From Adiantum capillus-veneris (lineage: Eukaryota; Streptophyta; Polypodiopsida; Polypodiales; Pteridaceae), in contig CM043944.1 of the NCBI GenBank assembly GCA_014529385.2, positions 178,660,240-178,724,239 of the forward strand: a stretch of DNA of 64,000 nucleotides, in the 5' to 3' direction. Positions 24,429 through 36,552 of this stretch are shown here, in pieces. The notes beneath the pieces are model-generated. The model was not told the DNA's origin. It saw only the letters and a list, made by a program, of their open reading frames with translations, and searched no databases. How positions within the stretch are numbered: position 1 is the first letter of the stretch; every line of letters begins with the position of its first letter. The position numbers were made by a program, and so were the translations under genes.

Positions 24429-24946
24429 ATGGAAGCTCAGACTAAAGCTATTCACCAGGACATTCAGGCAACTCAGGATAGGCAAAAGCACTATGCAGAT
24501 AAGAACCGTTCAGAAAGAACTTTCAAAGAAGGGGATAAGGTTTTTCTGAGAGTCCGACCAAAGAAAAGTAACTTATCACTAGGCAGATATAAGAAGCTAA
24601 GCCCAAGGTATTGTGGTACATTCGAGATCATTAAGGTTGTGAGTGACCAAGCCTACAAGCTAAAGTTACCTGCAAACTTGAAGGTTCATGATGTGTTCCA
24701 CGACAGCTTACTCAAACCATTTATTCCTAACCCTGATCAATTCTTGGACTCAGATCAGATAGTCAGGCCAGCACAAGGAGTTCTCGAGCTCCAACCTGAC
24801 TATGTACTGGAAACGAGGGAAAGGAAGTTACCCAACAGAACAATCACGGAGCATCTAGTAAAGTGGAAGGATTACCCTGAAGAAGATACAACTTGGGAGG
24901 ACGAACCAACGCTCTTAAAGGATTACCCAAACACATTCTTGAGATG
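24429..24946 (+). pseudogene. Integrase C-terminus and chromodomain
   Basis: An open frame of 172 codons gives the integrase C-terminal domain (ADKNRSERTFKEGDKVFLRV; KLSPRYCGTFEI; DVFHDSLLKPF). A chromodomain follows (about residues 117-168: PDYVLETRERK, then LVKWKDYPEEDTTWED). Chromodomains of this kind target integration to particular chromatin. It places the element in the chromovirus clade. The stop is 24 nt upstream of the right S segment. Confidence 0.9.
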
Positions 24947-24968
24947 AGGACATCTCAAATTTTTCACG

Positions 24969-25086
24969 TAGGCAACTAGACTTGCCAATCCATTTACTGA
25001 GTGCTCACCCAGCTGCTTATAGCAACCCAGATCGATTTTCAGCTTGAGGAGGCCTATTTAAAGGTGTGCTCACACACACACACACA

Positions 25087-25127
<41 letters not shown>

Positions 25128-25160
25128 AGTTTACACACACACACACACACACACACCCAG

Positions 25161-25195
<35 letters not shown>

Positions 25196-26636
25196 TGGGG
25201 AGGTGCTGCCGGTACACACACAGTTTTTGAAGGAGAAGCAAGGAGGGAGGTGCTTCCGAAATTCTCATCTTGAGGATTCATTGAATCAAACAAATCAGAG
25301 GATTCTCAGCCCCTAATCATGGTAATTATGGTTTAATACCGGTTCTTCTTAATTCTCATCATTATTCTCCCAAATTCTTCGTCTACTATGCCTACTTTTA
25401 GCTATAATTCCCAATAGCTGCTCTCTAAGTTTACATAGCTATACTCCATTACATAGTCATCATTCAATTAGCTAATTTATGCAGTCATTCATCATTCTTA
25501 ATCAATGATTAATACATGATTAGAAAAGATTCTCTCTCTAGGAAGCATAGTTAATAAATTGTCAGCCCCGGTAATAATGTAGATTTGATGGAATTCATTC
25601 TTTTACCATTCAATAGTATTGTAATTAAATTAGATTCAATCTTCTCTCACATTAAGAGGTGATTAAGGCTAAAATTAAACCGTCATTATGCCAATAAGAA
25701 GAGAATTTTCTATCACACATGCCTGCGGGAATTCTGCATCTTCAAATTGCACTAGCAAAGTGATTGAGCTTGCTTACTTCATCTCTCTTGTAAATCAATT
25801 AGTAAAATTCTGAATTTCTTAATCATCTAAGCCAAGTGATTAACTTTAGAGCCAGTTCCCATAGGGCAAGTAAAGAACTACCCATAAAATTGCTAGGTCT
25901 CGAAGGAAAAATCTAATCTCTGGCATAAGGAGGACTCTTTAATGATTCTAATCTGCCAATTGGTTTGTTATGATGCTCTCGAACTTTAGCTATTTTCTTC
26001 AAGTTTATTATTGAAAGTAGTGAATAAAATGGCCCCGATTAAGAGAACTCGCTTCGGTGGTGCCCACGACCGCGAGGCGGGAACGAGCAATGTGAACGGA
26101 AAGGAAAAAGCTCCCATGGACAAACAAGCACCGACCATCTCACGGGCCGTTGACGAAGAAATAGAAGAGGTAGGTCACAATTTCATTCAAGTTGTTTAAG
26201 TTAACATTGCACACGTTTAACTAGGAAAGAACATATCCCCAAACATGTTGGAGAAATCCAACGGAAACCTCGGCATTGAACTCATTTGTACATTCAAGTC
26301 TAAAGTAGGAAAGAAATGATTGATGGGTATGCTGTTTGTAATAGGAAAGAATGTCTGCTAGAGAAAATTTAGCTCGACATGTTCATTCTATTTCCAATGT
26401 TGAATCAGTCCTGATCCCCCTACTGATCACAGGGGGCGGCTCGCGACGATTTCGCAGTAGCTAGAGTTACTAGCTTAGGGCCTTTACCCACGACTTGTTT
26501 TCTATGCGGTGGGAACCCACGTCTTTCTTTCTATGCGGTGGGAATGTCCATGTCGTGCTTTCTATGCGGTGGACATACCTAGTTGTATGGGCAGCTAGGC
26601 GACAACGGGAGGAGTAAACTCTCGTTGGAGGGGGGA
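24969..26636 (+). repeat. Segment S, right copy
   Basis: This pairs with 17677-19249 but carries a longer (CA)n tract (about 25070-25192). It contains the matching 56-codon ORF (26029-26199) and three ~29-bp minisatellite units (about 26487-26580). It ends in the purine run GGAGGGGGGA before L. Confidence 0.85.
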
Positions 26637-27246
26637 TGTTGTACCTCCAGAACATTGGAATTTTAATGAATAAGTTTGAGTAGAATTTTTACTAGAATAC
26701 TGTCTTGGTGCCGTTTGCAATACTGATTGAAGGGCTGTCTTAACGAACATTGTGATTCGGAATCTAATCAAGGAATGTTTATGTTGAACAATTATTGTGA
26801 TAGTAGTTAGGACACACAAGGAAGTATGAGTGTGGGGGTGGAAAGTGGGGGCTTGGCTCAGGTTGCCAATGCCTATGAGAAGGGTGGTCTCGATTGGTCG
26901 GGGACTCTCTGTCCCCATAGTGTTTAAATCGATACTATTAATACTTATTGCCCGTAGAGCAGCGAAGTCTCAAGTGTGCGTGCCTCTGAAACATGGAAAA
27001 AAGGCACTCAGGGTTTATCTCCTCTTGGAAGGTGGGTCTTAGGATCGTTAGATAGTTTAAGTACGCTTCCCCTGCGAGGTGGAGCTAGATCTCACTGCTA
27101 GTAGGCTCGAACTCGACTCACTTTGTGATGAGAGATCGTCCGCTAGCCGAACCCTGAACCACTTTGTTTGCTTCCACTATAGATCTAGTGGCCACCAGGT
27201 TCACCATCAAATCTGCCATTGATATGACGGAGTGGGGACCTCACAA
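26637..27246 (+). repeat. Segment L, right copy (probable 3' LTR)
   Basis: This is 610 bp, TG...CA, closely matching 19250-19858. The Athila/Tat-type interior resumes at 27247. Confidence 0.8.
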
Positions 27247-27745
27247 AAAGTCTCACTGATCTTTCATGTACTATGCTCTACAAAATTTGCCGAATGCTGC
27301 TCACATGCATTGAAGTCTTTCATGAGCCAAAGCAAGTAGGAGCACCGTGGATGTCCTTCCTTGAGGGCAATAAAGGTTTATGCTACAACCTCAATGGCCA
27401 ACCTTCCGAAGAAGTCCTCCATGTCTTCTACGCCCGCTGCATATTCTTGCCATCTCATAATATGTTGGCATTTGAGGAAGCATTCTACGTAGGGTTTTTC
27501 ACTTGGCGAATGAAGATTTTTGGGCCAGTGATCAGCAACCTGACTTCCAGATTCATAGGCTACTCTGTTATCGAGCTAAAGAACAGAGTCACTATACAAT
27601 TTTTATAGGTTCCAGACAAAGAAAGAAAGATCAAATATGAAAAAGTTTTACATGCACTTAAGGACCGCCTCGCCAGCCGTCAACCTGAAGATTATTTCAG
27701 CCCATAAAGTTGTGTCAAGGGACAAGACAGGCGAGGAGGAGGGAA
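27247..27745 (+). pseudogene. 3' ORF of the Athila/Tat-type element, unrecognised
   Basis: A frame is open from 27273 to 27608, with a further in-frame stretch to about 27706 (ending DYFSP), and stops just before the polypurine tract. It contains FLPSHNMLAFEEAFYVGFFTW and matches no domain I know. In Athila elements an extra ORF often follows pol. This may be its C-terminal remnant, truncated by the chromovirus insertion. Confidence 0.4.
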
Positions 27746-28696
27746 TGTTAGCAGCAAGCTAACTCGGATACCATTTTTTGGAGCTCTCATTGAAAAAAAA
27801 AATCATTATTTTGATGAATCCAGAATATTGTACCTCTTATTTTCTGGATAAACCTTGTAATTGATGAGCTGGGGGTACAAGCTTCCTGATTGTATCAACC
27901 TGTCTTTATCTATCTCTAGTTAGAACTCCCAGATTATTAGTTTTGACCACCCAAAACCTTGGCTAAGGTATAAAAGATAATTTTTGTAAGTTATTTTCAA
28001 ATTTTGGATAATGAAATACACAGCGTGAGCTAACGGAACTCACTTCTCTCCTTCTCGTGCTTCCTACTCCCTCCTCGGTTGTCACATTGCAATCGCATCT
28101 TTTGCGTTGCAACCGTAGGTAAGAGCTCTACGCATTGACATAAGCACTTCACATTATTTTTTAGCTTTTGGCATCGCTGACCAGTGGCCTCTAATTTCAT
28201 CATAAGTAGGAATTTACACTTCAAAATAAAAAACTAAGCATAGGCGGGGTATTGGGGCATCATTGTTAAGCATTTAGATACATTCTAGGTTGAGAATGAC
28301 TAGGTCAATAATCCATTGCTGTTAATAATGGCAATTTTTGCACTTGAACTAAAGTGGGATGTGAGATATCTGTGCTTAGGTCTTATAAACATGTCCTAGA
28401 ACTTTCGTTATGTTTGGATGTCATTTGATGTTGTAATGGATGTGATTTGTTTGCCGATGAGCGATTGGCTTTTAGTGATTTCAGTCACTTGAGTGTAGCT
28501 TAAGTTGGATGCGAGTTGTTTGTTGTTTTCCAAGAGATTGACAACCTCTTATAGCCTCTATGCACTAGTCGAGTCAGCTTCATTCCATGGATTGACGATT
28601 ATATTCGTGGTTCTCACTAAGTTTGCAATAAGATAGGAGTGAGGTTCTCACTAAGTCCGCAATAAGATAGGAGTGAGGTTAGACACCCATCCCACA
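27746..28696 (+). repeat. 3' LTR of the Athila/Tat-type element
   Basis: This is 951 bp, TG...CCCACA, followed by target repeat ATTCC (28697-28701). It contains a 34-bp tandem duplication (28610-28677) absent from the 5' LTR. Confidence 0.88.
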
Positions 28697-29189
28697 ATTC
28701 CTCTGGACCCGCACAAGTATACGCTTTTATTGGATGGGTAGCATCCTTTCCCATTGAAGTTCGACATGCGGTAGTGGTTTTTTATGCTCTTCATGAACAT
28801 CAGATTGATGCAATGAAAGGTTTAGTATTATATACCCCAGGGACTCCATTCCTCTCTCGAGTTCAACATCACCCAATTGATCTGACCATTGACACAATTT
28901 TCAATCCCTCTAGAAGTAGGGAACAACTGAAGCGTATTGCTAGCACATCAAGCAATATGGCATCATCATCAAAACAACCTCGAGAATTTTGTGGATCTGA
29001 GGACTTTGGTGAATTTCTAAGAATGCTAGAAAAGAATACAGATGACAAGGTACGGCATTTAATTACTAGAACTAATGATTTAAAATGGTTTCAACAAGGT
29101 AAAAAAAGTAGACATCAGTTTATTCACCTAACTTTCACTAATAAATTTATGGAGTTTGTATACCTCACACCTTTTTTGATGAATTGTTA
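28697..29189 (+). pseudogene. Penelope-like ORF, middle part
   Basis: An open frame runs directly from the target duplication to a stop at 29188. It continues the frame of the left part across the Athila insertion. It includes a Ser-rich stretch (ASTSSNMASSSKQPREF) and an acidic EDFGEFLRMLEKN segment. No domain is recognised. The next ~450 bp (29190-29640) carry further stops and frame changes. Confidence 0.5.
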
Positions 29190-29646
29190 AAGGAATATTG
29201 GAATAAAAAATAATCTTGAGCACTTTCACATTAAATTTGGATGAAAATACACGAACAATATTAGCCAATATTTATATAAACCCTTTGACACCTCTGCTGA
29301 GCCTTTTGATCTTAGTAAATCTTGTGTTTTCTATACCCAAAAACGATTTAAAAACTTCCTGAAAAATTTTGACCATCTTGGTGAGCATGTTCTTACTTAG
29401 CCAACGTCCATAAGACACCACACATTAAGGGATAATGTATACAAAGGCTTCCACCATATCCCTCTCATACCTTCGCCCTGTACATCTGCATTCATTTAAA
29501 GCCGAGTTCAAGAAGGGTTGGACAAAATTATGCCATTTACTAAATCTGAATTGTACACTGTCTCACTTTCAGTTAATTGAAGGAAGACTAGAAAAAACCT
29601 TCCAATCCATCTTCCCAACTATAGGCATTACCAAATTCCCCGGTTC

Positions 29647-30830
29647 ATGGAAAAAGAGATCTTAGACGAGATAGAATTTATCCAAAGACACATTTTTATA
29701 TGTGGTTTGGACAAATCGGCCCAAACTCTTGTCTTTATTTGTAAACGAATCATTAAATTGCATGCAAAGAACAGATTGAATTCTTTGGAATTCATGCCTA
29801 TACACGAATGCAATAACACCATCATCTCACTCATTAATTCACGATGCAAGGAGTTTATTGTTATATCTTCTCCTGATAGAGGTCTTCCCTACATTATGGG
29901 AAATTATAAAATTCACAAATCAGAGTCTTCTTGGATAACAAATGCCCATGATTTTTTTTTCTCGCATGTGGCTAGTATGATCACTAAGTTTTTGCATGGT
30001 TTATCTAACGGGCTTATTGAATATACCGAGAACTTTCAAAAAAACCTTCAAACATTCTCAAAGGTTAATACAAACGCATATTGGGCCATTAACAACCGGT
30101 ATGAAAATTTGATAAACCTTCCTAAACTGATTTATTCTATCCATACATATGATATTAAAGCTTGTTATGAAGAAATTCCTCACCATGGGAAGCATAGCCT
30201 GATGGAGTCTTTGAGAAACATTAAAAGATAAATAACTAGTCAAGGTTATAAAGGTTTTAAACCATCAAGAAACAAAATCACCCTTACAAAAAAGAATTCA
30301 AAATTAAAATGGTCCTTCAAATTCTTTGAGGCTTTAAATATCTTTGTGTTAGACAATTGCTTCTCAAGGTTAGGGTCTGATATATACTGACAAACTAAAG
30401 GAATCCCAATGGGATACTCATGTTCTCCTTTATGGTGTTATCTATACCTTGCTTGGTTTGAGCTAGAATATGTTAGAAAATTATCCAGACTCAAAAAGTT
30501 TGATATTCTTTTAACTTTCATACACTCTAATCGGTATATGGATGATCTTCTATTCATGAATAACACGTATATTACACAATGCATGAATCATAGCAAACTT
30601 TTGTCCCCTGACGACCCACCCCTTCACAATAAATCCATTGGATATCATTTCAATTAAACCAACTCATAGAAGGTTTGGCTCTACATATTTGAACACAAAA
30701 ATAATTCTACAAAGACCTTTCATCGAAGAATACACTACGGAAATAGCATGGAAAAATGACTCATTACCAGGACACAAGTATCATTCATACAAGCAACCAG
30801 CAATTTCCCTACACAGCTAGCATACAAAGT
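29647..30830 (+). pseudogene. Penelope-like reverse transcriptase
   Basis: One reading frame, interrupted by two stops (about 30229 and 30388), runs from 29647 to 30657 and covers the RT fingers and palm. LDKSAQTLVFIC, LPYIMGNYKIHKS, motif A DIKACYEEIPH, motif B GIPMGYSCSPLW and motif C YMDD appear in order, so all three catalytic aspartates are still encoded. After a frame change, residues resembling the post-RT region (YLNTKIIL; LPGHKYHSYKQP) follow. The family synthesises cDNA at a nicked or terminal DNA end. Penelope-like elements are known from some conifers and non-seed plants, but I cannot place this one in a named clade. Confidence 0.65.
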
Positions 30831-31130
30831 ATGTATATCACAGGTCTTACCGATCATTTATAATGCTTCATGCGTAGTTACAACATTTAATGATTTACAA
30901 TAACTGAGCTTTATGTTTACTTCTAATGGATTCAAAAGAACCCGCATCAAAACATTAATCAAACAATTTCTATTAAAAGGTAACTTCCTTGGTATCAGAT
31001 TCAAGGTCAGATCTTTGACAAATATACTGAACGAACAAGAAATTAAACATGATGCACATAATTTTGGTGATAATACAGCAAATATCTCTGAAACAACTGG
31101 TTCGAATGCAGGAGAGTAATAAGCAAAGAG
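30831..31130 (+). pseudogene. Penelope-like 3' coding remnant
   Basis: A 68-codon open frame (30913-31119), rich in Lys and Asn, contains FKRTRIKTLIKQFLLKGNF. It could be the end of the post-RT domain. No GIY-YIG motif is visible. Confidence 0.35.
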
Positions 31131-32256
<1,126 letters not shown>

Positions 32257-34888
32257 AAGATCCAATAGCTGGCACCTTACACTCATTCTCTTGAGTGCAT
32301 GGTTGTATTGAAGGCACCAACTGGGAAAACGATGCACTGTACTCATAAAAACGCATGCCTGGAATACCGAAATCCACCAAAAGCCCATACGCACAGGCAT
32401 AGTGCTAATCACACTGTATTGTTATACCCAAGGACTCTCATCTAACCTACACATGTAGCAGTATCCTCTCATATACACAACATACACACGCAAGGGGATT
32501 GCTACCCGGCTCTTCTCTTACATAGTGCGTAACCTGCACACACAAACACACACACAATCACATACCTCTTGCGTCATACTACCCCATCGCACAAAAGCCA
32601 GTGTATCATGATCGGTAGCATCTTTGGGTGGCGGCAAAACAACACATAAAGGTGTGGTGCTACTCCTCATATCTAAAAAGGTAATCAAACAGTGGTTTTT
32701 ATGTTTTGTTCTTTTAACACTTTCCATTTAATATATTTTAAAGTAGTGTGATAGACATGTCCATAAAATTATGATAAACTGGGAGTATGACTTTGTTCTG
32801 CATAGCATTCCTTATACTTGTTGAGTATTTGTATAAAGGCATAAGAAGGGACAACTATTCTAATTTGAAACAAATTTGCATGGTATGAAACACTGTTCGC
32901 ATGGTCCCGAACACTATATAATCCGCAAGGTACGGAACACTATATAATGAATCTCTCATCTGCATGGCAGTAGACATTAGATGGGGATACATAGTTGATA
33001 GAAAAACAGGCAAGTAGCAGGCCAAACTAGCTCTTGATTTTCCAGAATAGAACATTCAATAAGGTAAAGAACACATTGGTCGGAAAACAAAAGTGAAGTT
33101 ATGCAAAAATGATTGGCATGGTGTAACAAGAAGTAGGATATATGTTGTTAACCCATGAACATGCGTATGATATACCAAGTTTTTTGTTTTTTTTGGTATA
33201 ATACAAAGTCTGAAAGATAGTAAGAGTTATCTTGGGAAGAACTTGGCAATTAAGTATATACATAATGTTCATACTTAAAGTGAATTTTTGAACATTGTTT
33301 GCCTGTATGTCACATAATGGTGAACATCTATCCGCTCATGAAATAACATCTTGTATGGTCTTTTTGGCAGCCGTACATTGGAAATCATTTGTGACGGTCT
33401 CAACACAAAGCATAGGGATGACGACCCTGAGATTTCAGGTAGACTTTCGGTCTACTGAGAGGATGTCCAACCAAAATTTGGCATAAGTTCTTTTTAGGTT
33501 TTTCTAGACACTATAATAAATAGGTTTGTAAACAAAGTTACTTTTGAGTGTTGGTCTTGAAATAGTGGAAAGGGTTTGCTTTACATTTTTGAAGGTTGAC
33601 CTAAAAACTTGTAAAGTAAGTTATAGTGGAAATGGTATGCTGGCTGGTATGCGCATTGAAGAAGAGGTTTCCAATTTTTTTATATTTAAAAGAAAATCCT
33701 GATGTGAGGCTCCTCAGAGAGGAGGACATGCTTAATTTGAAAAACGGACCTAATTACAAAAAAACTTTGCCAAAATTTTGGCAAAATATAAAAGATAGAA
33801 AATATGCTTTTTACTTAAAGGTCAAGTCCTGCATAAACTTTATCCATAAATTGAGATAAGTACTATAATATATTTTGTCAAGTAATTTTGGGTTTATCAT
33901 TTAAATCCTCATGTGAGGCTCCTAAAGAAGGAGGACCTATTTACTTATTGAAAAATGGGTCTACTTACAAACAATACTCTGCCAAAATTTTGGTAAAATA
34001 AAGTACTTCTAGATTAAAAGGTAATATACATCTTATCCTTTGAAAAGATCACCCACAGATTTTATGTCCCCAAACTTGATTTTTTTCCCCTCTCTCTCTA
34101 TCTTTCTTCCTCTCTATAGTCTCTCAAAGTTCTCACTCTTTCTACCTGTGGGGTGGGTTTTCTAGTTTCACATGTAAGCTCGATACATAAATGCTACTTC
34201 CCTCCATATCTATTTCCAGCTATTCTTAGAAGTTATTATTATTAGCATAGACCACTAATAGACAATAATTGGTTTATGGAATTGTAATACAAGGTATGGT
34301 GCTTTCTTATCGGAAGCCCATCTACGGGGGATATATCGTCCTTTGAGAATGCAAGCCCAAAAATTCGCAAGTGATGTTACCTTTCCAATGGAAAGCCACT
34401 TCCTTATGCTATATGTAACTTTTCAAAAGGGTACAAACCACTTTTTCTCATCAAACCAAAAACAACCATCGTACCAATTGAAACTATGATAGAGAAAAAT
34501 CTACCAAACAAGCCTATCGTAGAAAATGCCATTACAGAATAGATCATGCCCAATAGAGAAGCAAAGAGAAAACTCCCTTGAAATGCGTATAAGGAGAGTC
34601 AAGGGGTTTAAGGCTATGGGATAGCAATAACAAGCAGAATAGACTATTTGGATACCTGTCTTCCCATTGATATTGCCCATGTGCTAACTGGCTGCTTGTG
34701 TTGGATGGTGATAGGTATGGATTTTGAGGCTCAATTAGTCTCCTACAAGAACCGGATGTACCAGCATAATTAAAGAATTTTGGCTGATGTCTATTTTGTC
34801 TTTGTATATTGTCTACTGTCTTTTATGTCTTGTCTATTTTGGTCAAATATCAATATATGGTTCTCTAAGAGGGGATATCAAATTTAAT
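32257..34888 (+). repeat. R2, second copy of the 2.6-kb direct repeat
   Basis: This aligns with 1340-1548 joined to 4634-7086 and carries a single GTATC (32461-32465) where R1 has the gag-only element. The internal three-fold ~27-bp repeat (about 32886-32948), the short hairpin and the two related blocks are all conserved. No coding frame is conserved between the copies. It ends at a CT-rich tract. Confidence 0.85.
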
Positions 34889-35072
34889 CTCTCTCTCGCT
34901 CTCTCTCTACCGTCCCTCCCTCTTTCCTCCCTCTCTCTCTCTCTCTCTGCCTGCCCCTCTCTGTTTTCCGTCTCCCCCTTCTCTTTCTCTCCGTCCCTCC
35001 ATCTCTCTCTCTCTCTCTCTCTCATGCTCTCTCTGGGATGAGAGGGAAAAAATGGTGGGTGGGTGGGGAAGA

Positions 35073-35127
<55 letters not shown>
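34889..35127. repeat. CT-rich and (GA)n microsatellite cluster
   Basis: CT-rich sequence (34889-35036) and an uninterrupted (GA)n (about 35079-35127) separate the end of R2 from the 3' end of the LINE on the minus strand. Confidence 0.9.
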
Positions 35128-35129
<2 letters not shown>

Positions 35130-36023
35130 ATTTTATTATCATCCTCAGAGGTCAAATATGACCTAAGGGACCAAAGTTACATGTGATGTAGTATGTGTCT
35201 GGCTGATGAGTGACTCTCGATGCTCCAAAATTGTGGTAATGAGAGTCGCAATGGAGAGCCCACAGTGTGGCTGGGAGAGGAAAGTGTGTAGGTCTAAGTT
35301 ATGGTTAAAAATGTGAGAGAAGCAAGTTTGGGTGTGACCAAAAGTTGAGCAGTCTAGTAGTGTGTGGTATTCAGACTCTCGAACTTGCTGTGAGCATAAT
35401 GTACAGAGTCAATTTGACTCTTCTCCATTTCCCCAACACCCTATCTCACATCGAAGGAAATGGGAGCTAAGCCAAATGGCTGTGATAGTGCGTATCGCCA
35501 ATAAGGGGATAGGCTCAAGCATATAAGTGTGAGGACGGTTTCCTCTTTCAATGAAGAACATGGTTTTGTAGTTGGGGGCAATATGGGTGGTGTAATGTAT
35601 GAAGCGTGACCCACTGGATTTCTCCCAAGCCATAATACATTGGCGTTGTAGAAAAGCTTCATTCACTTGGGAATCAATTGAAGCATCTTGTAGCAAGTCT
35701 AATGCATCCCATCTCCTAAACCACTTCTTTATGTCTTGCATCCATCCCGTGCTCAAGATCTTCCTTTTATGCGTCTTTTGAATTTTTTTGCTTGCTTCCC
35801 ATTCAATTGTAGGAAGTTGATGTGAGGGGTTTTGATGCATCTTTATCATGTACTCCACAACCCTTTCCATGCCCATAACCTTAATTGGAAGAGATCCCGA
35901 CTCAAGAAGTAGGAGCATATATGGTGTTTGTTTCTTAACTTGGAGAAAGTTTGGAAGAAAATGCTTTTGGACATTCTCAAACTCTTTCCAAGTAGAATTT
36001 GAAATACTCCCGCCCCACACTTC
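35128..36023 (-). pseudogene. LINE 3' part: RT C-terminal region and zinc-binding tail
   Basis: Minus-strand frame 36038-35409 carries the region after RT (WGGSISNSTWKEFENVQKHFL; LLLESGSLPIK). After a stop the same frame continues with CTLCSQQVRESEYHTLLDCS, a C-X2-C...H...C zinc-binding block typical of plant LINE C-termini. The left end passes through GATGATAATAAAATCAA into a (TC)n tract (minus-strand sense), so this copy ends in a simple repeat rather than poly-A. It continues upstream at 40804 beyond a copia insertion. Confidence 0.8.
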
Positions 36024-36230
36024 TATTACCATATACATGTGGTAGTGATATCTGTGAACACACTAGGACCGCCGGGGCATTTTTTCCCTCTTTAGGAGGT
36101 TTTTTCCCCCGTGCATTGGAGGCTATCTATCTTTCCATTGCACACTAAGAAACACACTCTCTATTGTGTGCTTTGAGCTTCCTTCGTCTTCTCCAAGTGT
36201 GTGCATTTCTCAGCAACCCTAATTCCAACA
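36024..36230 (+). repeat. 5' LTR of the copia element
   Basis: This is 207 bp and pairs with 40597-40803, with several small indels and substitutions. Confidence 0.9.
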
Positions 36231-36552
36231 GTTTGTATCAGAGCAGGTTGCATCCTCCCGAACTTAGTTTCCAGCTCCTCCAACACACGCGTGCTCACTT
36301 TCTTTGATTTTTGTGAGCTTTGGCAAGCGTTTGCAGGTATACAAAAGATTTGGGAGAAGTCTAGAGCTTAGTCTGCTCATATTTCTGATTTGCATACAAT
36401 TTTGGCATTTTGTGTAGAATTTTTTTCCAGTGCCAAATACTGCATAACACATCCCATACAATCTACTACGGGTTGTGCTATATGGCACGTGCTGGTCTCA
36501 ATCAGCTTCTCCTCATTTTGTGCAATTTTCACATCAGGTGCAAGCATTTTCC

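Larger units (their letters stand above)
17677..27246 (+). mobile_element. Chromovirus (Ty3/gypsy with chromodomain), nested, with duplicated 3' segment
   Basis: Nested within the Athila/Tat-type element. The order is: segment S (17677-19249), segment L (19250-19858), primer-binding site, gag-pol-chromodomain (20718-24946), a second S (24969-26636) and a second L (26637-27246). S plus L could be one 2.2-kb LTR. However, the boundary between them (GGAGGGGGGA followed by TGTTGTACC) has the form of a polypurine tract abutting an LTR start. L alone (609/610 bp, TG...CA) may therefore be the LTR, with the left S left over from a head-to-tail partner. No five-base target duplication is visible at the left end. 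Confidence 0.8.
8243..28696 (+). mobile_element. Athila/Tat-type Ty3/gypsy element, 20.5 kb, containing a nested chromovirus
   Basis: LTRs at 8243-9147 (905 bp) and 27746-28696 (951 bp) start TG and end CCCACA. The duplicated target ATTCC lies outside both (8238-8242 and 28697-28701). After the 5' LTR is a degenerate primer-binding site (TTTGATGTCGCTTCTGG) that aligns with the Athila/Tat consensus beginning TTTGGCGCCGTTGCC, with mostly C-to-T and G-to-A changes. A purine tract (GGCGAGGAGGAGGGAA) precedes the 3' LTR. The interior holds a tandem-repeat leader, decayed pol and a nested chromovirus. The LTRs have diverged visibly more than those of the gag-only element, so this insertion looks old. 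Confidence 0.88.
7158..31130 (+). mobile_element. Penelope-like retroelement, split by an Athila/Tat insertion
   Basis: The element is represented by 7158-8242 and 28697-31130, separated by a 20.5-kb LTR element. The right part encodes an RT with the order: DKSAQTLVF block, KIHK block, motif A (DIKACYEEIPH, 30151), motif B (QTKGIPMGYSCSP, about 30391) and motif C (RYMDD, 30532-30546). The KIHK block and the GIPMG...SP motif are typical of Penelope-like elements and their TERT relatives rather than LTR or LINE RTs. The left part carries the N-terminal coding frame. Stops in both parts mean this copy is dead. I did not identify a GIY-YIG endonuclease domain. Direct repeats R1 and R2 flank it in the same orientation. 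Exact termini are not established. Confidence 0.65.

Noticed and set aside
35203-35265. Hammerhead ribozyme candidate (CTGATGAG at 35203 followed by a pairable stem)
   Set aside because: The stem is followed by AATGG rather than GAAA, and no third stem is apparent. It also lies in the LINE 3' UTR, not in R. A similar CTGATGAG near 8940 fails for the same reason.
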